64,000 bases of DNA from Actinomycetes bacterium (GTDB lineage Bacteria; Actinomycetota; Acidimicrobiia; Acidimicrobiales; Acidimicrobilacustridaceae). The position numbers and the translations under genes are program-made. Shown piece after piece: positions 33,711 to 41,685 of this stretch (within the stretch, counting starts at the first letter, position 1; every line of letters begins with the position of its first letter). The stretch covers positions 1 through 64,000 of the forward strand of contig JAKOVR010000093.1 of the NCBI GenBank assembly GCA_029782025.1. Reading direction: 5' to 3'. Under the pieces are notes generated by a model that had not been told where the DNA came from, ran no database searches, and worked only from the letters and a program-made list of their open reading frames with translations.

Positions 33711-33716
33711 ATCCTG
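33711..33716 (-). promoter_or_regulatory. -10-like hexamer CAGGAT of the PI-PLC-like gene
   Basis: CAGGAT on the minus strand ends 6 bases before the ATG at 33704; it is TANNNT with T1 changed to C. Confidence 0.4.
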
Positions 33717-33829
33717 ACAGAGGGCGGGGCCAGAGTGTGACCTTCGTCCCTCCCCCGGCACCCCCCGGTCGGCAAGGGTAGGGGTGAGGGGAACGGAGAG
33801 TCCGAACCCCCGAGGAGGAGGAGGTCGCT

Positions 33830-34441
33830 ATGAAGCGACGCACACTCGATCAGATCTTCAGCGTCGGGGGATTGCTGTTGGCTGGCTTGCTCCTGGTCGT
33901 TGGGCTCGTGCTCAACAACCAGGCCAGCTTCGCGAACACCTACGTCACCGATCAGCTGACAGCCCAGAACATCACGTTCACCCCCGCCGACAAGCTCAAG
34001 GACGAGGAGAAGCAGCAGGCCTGCCTGCTCACCTACGCCGGCCAGAAGCTCACCACCGGCGCCCAGGCGGAGTGCTACGCCAACAGCTACATCGGTCTTC
34101 ACCTGAAGGACATCAACGAGGGCAAGACCTACAGCCAGACCAGCACCGAGTCCCGGGCCAAGGCCACCCAGGCCGCTGAGGCCATGAAGGCCAAGCCCGA
34201 CGACCAGGCGTCCAAGGATCTCGACAAGGAAGCCAAGGCGCTCGCCGGCAAGGTCGACACCCTCTTCAAGGGCGAGACCCTCCGAGGCCTGCTGCTCACC
34301 AGCTATGGGTTCAGCATCTTCGGTGAGCGGGCCCAGCAGACTGCGATGGTGCTCTTCGCCGCCGCTGCGGTGCTCCTGCTGGCCACGATCGCCGGCTTCG
34401 TCCACGCCTTCGGCAAGCACGGCGGTGATGTCGTGAAGTGA
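33830..34441 (+). CDS. Conserved actinobacterial membrane protein, unknown
   Basis: The 203-residue protein has an N-terminal helix (FSVGGLLLAGLLLVVGLVL), an extracytoplasmic alpha-rich domain with two conserved cysteines (QQACLLTYAGQKL and AECYANSYIGLHL) and a C-terminal helix (AMVLFAAAAVLLLATIAGFV). The start NNQASFANTYVTDQLTAQ is typical of a widespread actinobacterial family that databases sometimes mislabel as LigA dioxygenase. No catalytic motif is visible. It has a very strong GGAGGAGGAGG box before ATG 33830, unlike the leaderless genes around it. Its codons are richer in AAG/Lys than its neighbours. Confidence 0.75.
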   Translation: MKRRTLDQIFSVGGLLLAGLLLVVGLVLNNQASFANTYVTDQLTAQNITFTPADKLKDEEKQQACLLTYAGQKLTTGAQAECYANSYIGLHLKDINEGKTYSQTSTESRAKATQAAEAMKAKPDDQASKDLDKEAKALAGKVDTLFKGETLRGLLLTSYGFSIFGERAQQTAMVLFAAAAVLLLATIAGFVHAFGKHGGDVVK

Positions 34442-34546
34442 CACGACCCACCCCGCCTCTCGCCCCGGCGTGAGGCACGGCACCTGGGCCCCGTCCCTGC
34501 CCCCGGTTCTCCGGCAGGGACGGGGCCCCGCCGCGTCCGTGCTCGT

Positions 34547-34593
34547 CCTTGGGTGCGTAAGGGTGCGCTATGCGCGCCCTTACGCACCCAAGG
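34547..34593. repeat. 47-bp palindromic element, copy 3
   Basis: Exact reverse complement of copy 1, with TAT at the centre. It lies between the convergent 33830-34441 and 34580-35407 genes. The minus-strand gene reads S-L-G-A-stop out of its right arm. Confidence 0.82.
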
Positions 34594-35407
34594 ACCTGGG
34601 TCGGGGGAAGGAGAGGCGGGTGCCCGGCGGGGTTCGCCGGGGGGCGGCGGATCGCTGCACGATCCCCACGTCGTCCGCCCACGCGTCACCCGTGGCGCAG
34701 CCCCCGTCGGTCAAGGCCTGATGGTGCACTGTCGCCGCCGCCAGCGGCTCCGCCCGGCCCTCGGCGTCGATCAGCATGGGGGCCGACCACCGCACGGCGG
34801 CCGACGGGCCGTCGCAGTCGGCGAAGACCTCGGACCACGTCATGGCGCCGGTCAGCCGGTCCCCCACCGCCCACAGGTCGCGCACCACCGTGCTCGACCC
34901 GGTGCCGAGGTCGGTCACGGTCGCCCTCCAGGCGCGGGCTCCCGGGCCGCCGGCCGGGGCCGGACCGGCGTCGGCCACCCGCAGCCGGTAGGCCACCGCC
35001 GGGCGCCACGGGTAGTCACGGGTGTTGGGGTTGCCCCAAGAGCTGGGCAGGGTCGACTCGCTCCCCCGCAACTCGACGCCGCCCGGTCCGTACCCGCCCC
35101 AGTTCACCGCCGGCGCGGTCGGGCCCGTGCACCACTGCAGGCCGGTGTGGGCGCCCCCGCCCGACCGACCGGCCCCGTCCACGAAGGACACCTGCAACGC
35201 CCAGAAGTAGAGCCGGTCGACGGTCGGCGGTTCGAGCACCTCCAGGGTGACTTCGACAGCCCGCCAATCGCCGCCGACCGGTAGGTCCCAGAAGAGGTGG
35301 GACGACGACGCGCCGTTCCCCGACGGCGGCCGGCCCGTCACCCCCGTCCACGACCGGGACGCCCGGGCCTCGGCCATCCTCGACCGCCAGCGGTCCGCGA
35401 CCCCCAT
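34580..35407 (-). CDS. Conserved protein of unknown function, beta-rich
   Basis: The 275-residue protein has no signal peptide or membrane segment. Strand-rich stretches include SSSHLFWDLPVGGDWRAVEV, RLYFWALQVSFVDGAG, GGAHTGLQWCTG, and AVNWGGYGPGG, giving the look of a jelly-roll or concanavalin-like domain. I do not recognise the family. The ATG at 35407 has TAGCCT 6 bases ahead. The C-terminal LGA and the stop codon come from the 47-bp palindrome. Confidence 0.6.
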   Translation of the reverse strand: MGVADRWRSRMAEARASRSWTGVTGRPPSGNGASSSHLFWDLPVGGDWRAVEVTLEVLEPPTVDRLYFWALQVSFVDGAGRSGGGAHTGLQWCTGPTAPAVNWGGYGPGGVELRGSESTLPSSWGNPNTRDYPWRPAVAYRLRVADAGPAPAGGPGARAWRATVTDLGTGSSTVVRDLWAVGDRLTGAMTWSEVFADCDGPSAAVRWSAPMLIDAEGRAEPLAAATVHHQALTDGGCATGDAWADDVGIVQRSAAPRRTPPGTRLSFPRPRSLGA

Positions 35408-35413
35408 GGACGA

Positions 35414-35419
35414 AGGCTA
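35414..35419 (-). promoter_or_regulatory. -10 hexamer TAGCCT of the 34580-35407 gene
   Basis: TAGCCT on the minus strand ends 6 bases before the ATG at 35407. Confidence 0.5.
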
Positions 35420-35447
35420 CCGGCCGATGTCGACGCCGCCGGCCCGG

Positions 35448-35900
35448 TCACACCCGGGCGAGGGGCGCCACCCCGAACCCGACCGAGAACCGGTCGCACC
35501 AGATCACCACCGAGCGGTACCGGGCCAGATCGGTCCCGGCCGGGATCGGGTAGGACTGGCTGCCCTTGTTGCCCTTGAGCGCACCCAGCCGTAGCCCGTC
35601 CCGGGCGAACGCCTTGGCGTCGCCGTCGCTCGGCACCGTGGACAGGTAGACCTGCAGATCAGGCCCGTTGTCGGTGACGAGGTCCTCGATGAAGAGGGCC
35701 TGGCCGGCGCCGCTGTCGCCCACCCTCGCCCGTCCCGTCGTGGGATGGGCGAGACCGGAGAACGAGCCCGCGGCCGCGGTGGCGGTCAGGGGCGAGGCTT
35801 CGTGGACCTCGACCGTGGTGAGGAGCTTCCACGGCTGGAAGGCGAGGAGCAGCACGGCCGCCAGGACGACGACGGCACCAGCGAGAAGTGATTTGCGCAT
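35448..35900 (-). CDS. DM13-domain membrane-anchored protein
   Basis: The 150-residue protein has an N-terminal signal anchor (KSLLAGAVVVLAAVLLLAF). A DM13 domain follows: GQALFIEDLVTDNGPDLQVYL, YPIPAGTDLARYRSVVIWC and DRFSVGFGVAPL. The Cys in VIWC is the conserved residue of the family. DM13 domains were proposed by comparative genomics to act in extracytoplasmic electron transfer. It lies 55 bases downstream of the Rieske-ThDP gene on the same strand, so it may be the third gene of that operon. Confidence 0.75.
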   Translation of the reverse strand: MRKSLLAGAVVVLAAVLLLAFQPWKLLTTVEVHEASPLTATAAAGSFSGLAHPTTGRARVGDSGAGQALFIEDLVTDNGPDLQVYLSTVPSDGDAKAFARDGLRLGALKGNKGSQSYPIPAGTDLARYRSVVIWCDRFSVGFGVAPLARV

Positions 35901-35955
35901 GCCCGGACAACGCCCGCGCCCCCCGGGTCGGTTCCCGGCGTCGGACCCGCGCCGT

Positions 35956-37914
35956 TCAGACGAGGTCCGCGTCGGTGTGGACGTCGACCAGGGCCGGGCC
36001 CGGATGGGCCAGCGCGGCCGCGAGCGCGGCGTCGAGATCGTCGCGGTGCTCGACCCGCACACCGAAGGCCCCGCAGAGCTGGGCGTAGGCGGCGAAGTCG
36101 GGGTTGACCAGGCTGGTCTGCCACACCGCCATCTCGACCGCCCGCTGCTCCTTGGAGATCTTCCCGAGCTGGCTGTTGTTCAGGAGCACGTGGGTGATCC
36201 CCATCCCGTACTTCACCGCGGTGGTGAGCTCGGCGAGGTACTGGCCGAACCCGCCGTCGCCGGTGACGGCCACGATCGGCCGGTCGGGAGCAGCCGCCCA
36301 CGCCCCCATCGCGGCCGGGAACCCGAACCCGATGGAGCCGAGGTAGCCCGACATGAGGACCGACTGCGCGGTGCACTCGAAGTAGCGACCGAAGCTGTAG
36401 GTGTTGTTGCCGACATCGACGGCGATCACGGCGTCGTCGGGAACCAGGCGGCTCATGGCGTCGAAGACCGCGGCGGAGGCCACGCCCCGGCCCTGGTCGT
36501 CGTCGAGGCGGTGGCGCTTCTCCTCCCGCCAGATGGCCCAGCGCTCGGCCACGTCGGCCCGCTGGTCGACGGCGTCGGCCGGACGGCCGGCGGCGAGGAC
36601 GCCGTCGAGCAGGGCGCGCGCCGCCACCCCGACGTGCCCGAGCAGGGGCACCGTGACCGGGTGGAAGCGGCCCAGCGCCAGCGGATCGAGGTCGACCTGG
36701 ATGATGGGCTTGTACGGCGCGATCCCCGTGTGGTTGGCGAAGGAGGCCCCGAAGACGACGAGCGCGTCGGACTCGTTCATGACCCAGCTCGCCACCGGGG
36801 TCCCGCTCCGCCCGAGGACCCCGCAGCCGAGCGGATGGCGGTCGGAGATCTGGCCCTTGGCCTTGAAGGTGGTGAGCACCGGGGCATCGAGCGCCTCGGC
36901 CAGGCGCACGACCTCGGGCATGTCGAACCGGGCGCCGTGCCCCACGACGATGACGGGGCGCCGGGCACCGGCGAGCAGGTCGACGGCCTCGGCCAGGGGC
37001 TCGGGCGGCGGCGCCACCTCCCGGCGGCCCGTCCGACCGGCAGGGCCCCCCGCCGGGACATCGGGCGCGGGCTGCACCTGCACCTCGTCGGGGAGCACGA
37101 GGTGGGCCACGCCCCCCGAGACCGTCGCGTGCTTGATGGCGAGGGTCATCAGCTCGGCGTGGTCGGAACCGGCCAGCACGGTCTGGCCGTAGGTGGCCAC
37201 GTCGGCGAACGCGGCTCGCAGGTCGAGGTCCTGGAAGGCACCGCGCCCCAGCACCTTCGACGGGACCTGCCCGGAGAGGGCGAGCACCGGCGCACCGTCG
37301 ACCTTGGCGTCGTAGAGGCCGGTCAGCAGGTTGGTGGACCCCGGTCCGGCGATGCCGAAGCAGGCGGCGGGCCGGCCGGTGAGCTTCCCGTAGGCCGACG
37401 CCGCGAACGCGGCCGCCCCTTCGTGGCGGATCCCGATGTAGGTGAGCGTCCCGGCCTCCTCCTGCCGCCGCATGGCGTCGGCGAACCCCAGGTTGGAGTG
37501 GCCCACCATCCCGAAGACGTGGGTCACACCCCAGGCCACCATCGTCTCGACCATGACGTCCGACACGGTGCGCACGTGGGGGGCGGGCGGGCGGATCCAC
37601 ACGTAGACGCCGTCCTCCCGCACCTCCACCGGGAACGCTTCGGGCTGATCGGTGAACCCGGGCGGGGGCGTGCCCTCGACGGGGTCGTAGTCGTACCCGT
37701 GCCACGGGCAGCGCAGCCATCCCTTCTCGATCGATCCCTCCCCGAGCGGGCCGCCCTGGTGGGGGCAGTGGTTGTCGAGGGCGCCGTACCGACCGTCGCA
37801 GTGGGTGAGGGCGATGGCGCAGTGCCCCGCCACCACCGTCTTCACCCGACCGTCCGGCAGCTCGTCGAGGCCGGCCACCCGCATCCAGGCGCCGTCCCCC
37901 TCGGTGGCGCTCAC
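35956..37914 (-). CDS. Rieske domain fused to ThDP-dependent enzyme (acetolactate synthase-like)
   Basis: The 652-residue protein starts with a Rieske [2Fe-2S] domain: HCPHQGGPLGEG and RCPWHGYD, giving C50-x-H52 and C69-x2-H72. From about residue 105 it is a full ThDP enzyme: a PYR domain with IRHEGAAAFAASAYG (catalytic Glu), the middle domain (RPVIVVGHGARFDMPEVV), and a PP domain with AVTGDGGFGQYLAELTTA followed by ITHVLLNNSQLG, the GDG-NN metal/ThDP motif. Relatives are acetolactate synthase, pyruvate oxidase and sulfoacetaldehyde acetyltransferase. The GTG start overlaps the upstream gene by four bases. Confidence 0.85.
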   Translation of the reverse strand: MSATEGDGAWMRVAGLDELPDGRVKTVVAGHCAIALTHCDGRYGALDNHCPHQGGPLGEGSIEKGWLRCPWHGYDYDPVEGTPPPGFTDQPEAFPVEVREDGVYVWIRPPAPHVRTVSDVMVETMVAWGVTHVFGMVGHSNLGFADAMRRQEEAGTLTYIGIRHEGAAAFAASAYGKLTGRPAACFGIAGPGSTNLLTGLYDAKVDGAPVLALSGQVPSKVLGRGAFQDLDLRAAFADVATYGQTVLAGSDHAELMTLAIKHATVSGGVAHLVLPDEVQVQPAPDVPAGGPAGRTGRREVAPPPEPLAEAVDLLAGARRPVIVVGHGARFDMPEVVRLAEALDAPVLTTFKAKGQISDRHPLGCGVLGRSGTPVASWVMNESDALVVFGASFANHTGIAPYKPIIQVDLDPLALGRFHPVTVPLLGHVGVAARALLDGVLAAGRPADAVDQRADVAERWAIWREEKRHRLDDDQGRGVASAAVFDAMSRLVPDDAVIAVDVGNNTYSFGRYFECTAQSVLMSGYLGSIGFGFPAAMGAWAAAPDRPIVAVTGDGGFGQYLAELTTAVKYGMGITHVLLNNSQLGKISKEQRAVEMAVWQTSLVNPDFAAYAQLCGAFGVRVEHRDDLDAALAAALAHPGPALVDVHTDADLV

Positions 37915-39548
37915 GGCGCCACCACCCCGCCGTAGGCCACGCCGGTGAGGTGGGCCATGTCGCGGTCGAAGGTCGTGAGGTCGTCTGGGCTGAACTGGTC
38001 GAGGTGGTCGTGGCCGCAGGCCCGAGCCAGGATCTGCATGAGCTCGACCGACGCTCGCAGGAAACGATTGAGCCGCTGGGCCGCCTCCTCGACGGGCAGC
38101 CGGGCCCGCAGGTGCTCCTGCTGGGTGGCGATGCCCACGGGGCAGTTGTTGGTGTGACACGCCCGCATCCCGAGGCAGCCGATGGCCTGGAGGGCGGAGT
38201 TGGCCACCGCCACGGCGTCGGCACCGAGGGCCAGGGCCTTGGCGAAGTCGGCGGCCTCCCGCAGCCCGCCGGTGGCCACCAGGGTGATGTCGTCCCGCCC
38301 CAGCCGGTCGAGGTGACGCCGGGCCCGGGCGAGCGCGGGGATGGTGGGAACGGAGATGTGGTTGCGGAAGATGAGGGGCGCGGCGCCGGTGCCGCCGCCC
38401 CGCCCGTCGAGGATGATGTAGTCGACGCCGATGGCCAGGGCGGCGTCGATGTCGTTCTCGATGTGCTGGGCCGACAGCTTGAAGCCGACCGGGATCCCGC
38501 CCGACCGCTCGCGCACCTCCTCGGCGAAGCGCCGGTAGTCGTCGAGGCTCGACCAGTCGGGGAAGCGGGCCGGGGAGACCGCCGGCGTGCCCTCGGGCAG
38601 GCCTCGCACCGCCGCGATGCGGCCCACGACTTTGTCGCCAGGCAGGTGACCGCCGGTGCCCGTCTTGGCCCCCTGCCCACCCTTGAAGTGGAAGGCCTGC
38701 ACCTTGTCGAGGTGGTCGAACGACCAGCCGAACCGACCCGACGCCAGCTCGTAGAAGTAGCGACTGTTGGCCGCCTGCTCCTCGGGCAGCATGCCCCCCT
38801 CGCCCGAACAGATCCCCGTCCCGGCCAGCTCGGCCCCCGTGGCCAGCGCCACCTTGGCCTCGAAGGACAGCGCCCCGAAGCTCATGTCGGTGACGAAGAT
38901 GGGGATGTCGAGCCTGAGCGGCTTGTCGGCGTTCGGGCCGATGCACACGTCGGTGCCCACCGGCTCGTCGTCGAGACGGGGAAGGGTGGCGAGCTGCGCC
39001 GTGACGAACTGCAGGTGGTCCCACGTCGGGAGCTCCTGCCGGGACACGCCCATCGCCGCCACCGGCCCGTGGTGCCCGGTCTTCTCCAGGCCGTGGGCCG
39101 CCAGCTCGTGGATGGAGTTGACGAAGGGCTCCTCGGGCACGAGGTGGGGATCCTTGAAGTAGCCCTGGTACACGTCGGGGTCGAAGGGCTGTGGGTGGCG
39201 CATCTTGAACCGCAGGATCTCGTCACGATCGACGAGCAGGTCGTCGCCCTCCACCCAGCTGGTGAACTTCTCCAGCACCTCGGCGTTGTTGTAGGCGCTG
39301 ACCCCGCTGTCGATGCGGTAGTCCCAGCCGTGGAGGCCGCACAGCAGGTTGTCGCCCACGATCGAGCCGTCGCAGAGCAGGGCGCCACGATGCAGGCACC
39401 GGCCATAGAGAACCGAGTGCTGATCGCCTCGGCGTATCACGACGAGGTCGATGCCCTCCACGGTGGCACCCGTCGGCACCCGGTCGGCGACATCAGCCCA
39501 GCGGGCCACCTTCGCGCCACGGCGCTCCGCCACCACGGTGATGTCCAC
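37911..39548 (-). CDS. Rieske domain fused to glutamate-synthase-like FMN domain
   Basis: The 545-residue protein opens with a Rieske domain (RCLHRGALLCDGS and LLCGLHGWDY; C51-x-H53, C70-x2-H73). From about residue 150 it is the FMN-binding TIM barrel of glutamate synthase: DMSFGALSFEAKVALATGA, FHFKGGQGAKTGTGGHLPG, DYIILDGRGGGTGAAPL and TLVATGGLREAADF. The [3Fe-4S] motif is C458-x5-C464-x4-C469 (GCLGMRACHTNNCPVG). The amidotransferase domain is absent, so it is not a normal glutamate synthase. GTG 39548 follows AGGAGG. It overlaps the Rieske-ThDP gene by four bases. Confidence 0.85.
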   Translation of the reverse strand: MDITVVAERRGAKVARWADVADRVPTGATVEGIDLVVIRRGDQHSVLYGRCLHRGALLCDGSIVGDNLLCGLHGWDYRIDSGVSAYNNAEVLEKFTSWVEGDDLLVDRDEILRFKMRHPQPFDPDVYQGYFKDPHLVPEEPFVNSIHELAAHGLEKTGHHGPVAAMGVSRQELPTWDHLQFVTAQLATLPRLDDEPVGTDVCIGPNADKPLRLDIPIFVTDMSFGALSFEAKVALATGAELAGTGICSGEGGMLPEEQAANSRYFYELASGRFGWSFDHLDKVQAFHFKGGQGAKTGTGGHLPGDKVVGRIAAVRGLPEGTPAVSPARFPDWSSLDDYRRFAEEVRERSGGIPVGFKLSAQHIENDIDAALAIGVDYIILDGRGGGTGAAPLIFRNHISVPTIPALARARRHLDRLGRDDITLVATGGLREAADFAKALALGADAVAVANSALQAIGCLGMRACHTNNCPVGIATQQEHLRARLPVEEAAQRLNRFLRASVELMQILARACGHDHLDQFSPDDLTTFDRDMAHLTGVAYGGVVAP

Positions 39549-39578
39549 GACTCCTCCTCTCCACGACCGGCGTCGTGC

Positions 39579-39584
39579 ACCGTA
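39579..39584 (-). promoter_or_regulatory. -10 hexamer TACGGT of the Rieske operon
   Basis: TACGGT lies about 30 bases before the GTG at 39548, leaving a short leader with an AGGAGG box. The operon is therefore leadered, unlike most genes here. Confidence 0.45.
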
Positions 39585-39628
39585 GACCCAACGCCGGACC
39601 CCCGCCCGCGGTTCCTCCGCGTCCGAAG

Positions 39629-39658
39629 TAGCGTGGCCTCGGCGTTCGGGGGAACGCC
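39629..39658 (+). promoter_or_regulatory. P450 promoter with candidate operator
   Basis: TAGCGT (39629-39634) is a likely -10. Just downstream GGCGTTC (39641-39647), four G and GAACGCC (39652-39658) form a perfect inverted repeat at the expected transcription start, so a repressor bound there would block initiation. ATG 39681 follows a GGGAG box. Confidence 0.45.
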
Positions 39659-39680
39659 CGGCGGAGTCCCAGGGAGCGCC

Positions 39681-40952
39681 ATGACCACCACCGAGCCCGT
39701 CCCGGCCGACGACCTCGACCCCTTCGACGCCTTCAACCTCGCCAACGGCGCCGGCGGCGAGGACCCGTACCCGGCGTTCGCCGCCGCCCGGGCCCGCGGC
39801 CCGATCCTCGACGGCGTCGGTGTGGAGATGGGGTTGATGGGCGACGAGGGATCGATGGAGGCGCTCGACGGCGTCGAGCTCCCCACCCTCTTCACCGCCT
39901 ACTCCTACGACGCCGTGCAGCAGGTCCTTCGCAACGGGACGGACTTCTCCTCGGCCCACTACGGCATGGTGATCGGCATGGTGTTCGGGCGGTCGATCCT
40001 CGAGATGGACGAGCCCGAGCACCACCTGTACCGGTCGTTGATCCAGCAGGCGTTCACCCGCAAGTCGATGGAGCGCTGGGAGCACGACCTGGTGCGTCCG
40101 ATCGTGAACGGCCTCATCGACGAGTTCATCGGGGACGGCCGTGCCGACCTCGTCCGCGCCCTCACGTTCCCCTTCCCGATGACGGTGATCGCCGGCCTGC
40201 TCGGCCTCCCCGACGAGCGCCTCGAGGAGTTCCACCGGCTGGGGATCCAAGCCATCAGCGTGGGGTTCGACTTCGAGCTCGCGCTCCGGGCCTCGACCAG
40301 CCTCCGTGACCTGTTCGCCGACCTCCTCGCCGACCGCCGCGCCGCCATGGATCCGCTCGCGCCCGCCGCGGACATCATCTCCGTCCTGGCCGCCGCCGAG
40401 CTCGACGGGCAGAAGCTCACCGACGAGGACATCTTCGCCTTCCTGCGCCTCCTCCTCCCGGCCGGCGCGGAGACGACGTACCGGTCGTCGAGCAACCTGC
40501 TGTGCGGGCTGCTCACCCACACCGACCAGCTCGACGCCCTCCGCGCCGATCGCAGCCTCCTCCCCCAGGCGATCGAGGAGGGGCTTCGGTGGGAGACGCC
40601 GCTCCTGATGATCGCCCGCATGGCCAAGAACGACACCGAGGTGTGCGGCCGGCCGGTCCCGACGGGGTCCGTGGTGATGACGATCCTCGGGTCGGCCAAC
40701 CACGACGAGAGCCGATGGGACCGACCGGAGGCGTTCGACATCTTCCGCACACCCAAGCCGCACGCCAGCTTCGCCTTCGGCCCGCACACCTGCCTCGGGA
40801 TGCACCTGGCCCGGATGGAGACCACCGTGGTGGTCAACGCCCTGCTCGACCGGCTCCCCAACCTGCGCCTCGATCCCGACGCCCCCACCCCGACAGTCAC
40901 CGGCACCCTCTTCCGGGCGCCGCTCACCCTGCCCGTCGTCTGGGACACCTGA
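39681..40952 (+). CDS. Cytochrome P450 (bacterial class I)
   Basis: The 423-residue protein has the I-helix oxygen motif PAGAETTYR (A261-T266), the K-helix ExxR (E300-R303) and the heme loop FAFGPHTCLGMHLA with axial C371. LRRLLQ-type B-C regions and MDEPEHHLYRSLIQQAFT at the C helix are as in bacterial P450s acting on terpenoids, steroids or fatty acids. Electrons would come from a ferredoxin; one is encoded at 62472-62876, and Rieske proteins are divergent to it. The substrate is unknown. Confidence 0.92.
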   Translation: MTTTEPVPADDLDPFDAFNLANGAGGEDPYPAFAAARARGPILDGVGVEMGLMGDEGSMEALDGVELPTLFTAYSYDAVQQVLRNGTDFSSAHYGMVIGMVFGRSILEMDEPEHHLYRSLIQQAFTRKSMERWEHDLVRPIVNGLIDEFIGDGRADLVRALTFPFPMTVIAGLLGLPDERLEEFHRLGIQAISVGFDFELALRASTSLRDLFADLLADRRAAMDPLAPAADIISVLAAAELDGQKLTDEDIFAFLRLLLPAGAETTYRSSSNLLCGLLTHTDQLDALRADRSLLPQAIEEGLRWETPLLMIARMAKNDTEVCGRPVPTGSVVMTILGSANHDESRWDRPEAFDIFRTPKPHASFAFGPHTCLGMHLARMETTVVVNALLDRLPNLRLDPDAPTPTVTGTLFRAPLTLPVVWDT

Positions 40953-40982
40953 GCGACGCCGACCTTCGGCGAAACCGCTTTG

Positions 40983-41000
40983 TGAGTGAGCACTCACTCA
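40983..41000. promoter_or_regulatory. Perfect TetR-type operator
   Basis: TGAGTGAG, CA, CTCACTCA: 8-base arms with a 2-base spacer, ending 2 bases before the TAGGGT -10 box. This is a textbook position for autorepression by the TetR protein encoded downstream. Confidence 0.7.
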
Positions 41001-41002
41001 GA

Positions 41003-41008
41003 TAGGGT
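41003..41008 (+). promoter_or_regulatory. -10 hexamer TAGGGT of the TetR/exporter operon
   Basis: TAGGGT ends 7 bases before the ATG at 41016, predicting leaderless transcription. Confidence 0.6.
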
Positions 41009-41015
41009 GCGGCGG

Positions 41016-41624
41016 ATGCCCGCCACCAGTGCCCACCCCGCCCGCTCCGGGCGGGCTGCCGCGCTCCCCCCCGAGGAGCGCCGAGCGGCGATCGTGGCGG
41101 CGACGGTCCCGCTGCTGCACGAGCACGGCGCCGCCATCACGACGCGGCAGATCGCCGAGGCCGCCGGCATCGCCGAGGGCACGGTGTTCCGGGCGTTCGC
41201 CGACAAGGAATCGCTCCTCGCCGCCGCCGTCGAGGCCGCCCTCGACCCCGGCCCCGGCGAGGAGGCGCTCGCCGCCGTCGACCTCGCCCTCCCCCTCGAC
41301 CGCCGCCTCGAGCAGGCCGTGGCCATCCTCCAGGACCGGCTGGCCACGGTCTGGCAGCTCATGACCAGGCTCGGTCTGGCCAAACCCCCGGACGACGAGG
41401 CCGCTCAGGCCCGGCGGGCGCGGTCACTCGACGCCCTGGCCCGCATCCTCGAGCCCGACGCCGCGACCCTGCGCCGCAGCCCCCAGGAGGTCGCCCGGCT
41501 CGTCCACGGGCTCACCCTCGCCTGCACCCATCCCGCCGTGGTGGGCGACAACCCGCTGCCGGCGGCCGAGATCGTGACCCTCGCCCTCGATGGCGTCCGC
41601 GTCCGGCCTCCGCACGACCGCTGA
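41016..41624 (+). CDS. TetR-family regulator of the adjacent ABC exporter
   Basis: The 202-residue protein has a TetR helix-turn-helix (RRAAIVAATVPLLHEHGAA, TRQIAEAAGIAEGTVFRAFA, DKESLLAAAVEAAL) and a helical ligand domain. It begins at ATG 41016, just after the operator and TAGGGT box; an ATG at 40986 would lie inside the operator and is rejected. The two ABC exporter genes start 61 bases downstream, suggesting the regulator controls export of its own ligand. Confidence 0.88.
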   Translation: MPATSAHPARSGRAAALPPEERRAAIVAATVPLLHEHGAAITTRQIAEAAGIAEGTVFRAFADKESLLAAAVEAALDPGPGEEALAAVDLALPLDRRLEQAVAILQDRLATVWQLMTRLGLAKPPDDEAAQARRARSLDALARILEPDAATLRRSPQEVARLVHGLTLACTHPAVVGDNPLPAAEIVTLALDGVRVRPPHDR

Positions 41625-41685
41625 CCCGACCGATGCCTCCCACCGCCGACCCCGCCCCGCCCACCCGCTGACCCACCGGACCCCG

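Noticed and set aside
33830-34441. Aromatic ring-opening dioxygenase LigA
   Set aside because: Family members are often mislabelled so, but this is a two-helix membrane protein with no dioxygenase motif.
37911-39548. Classical glutamate synthase large subunit
   Set aside because: The amidotransferase domain is missing and a Rieske domain is at the N-terminus, so the standard reaction is not supported.
37950-40952. Thousand-codon plus-strand frame spanning the Rieske operon
   Set aside because: Only the last 423 codons encode a protein (the P450); the upstream part is antisense to the Rieske-GltS-like gene.
41633-41685. Earlier start of the ABC A subunit at ATG 41633
   Set aside because: That ATG is in another frame; ATG 41686 begins the family N-terminus.
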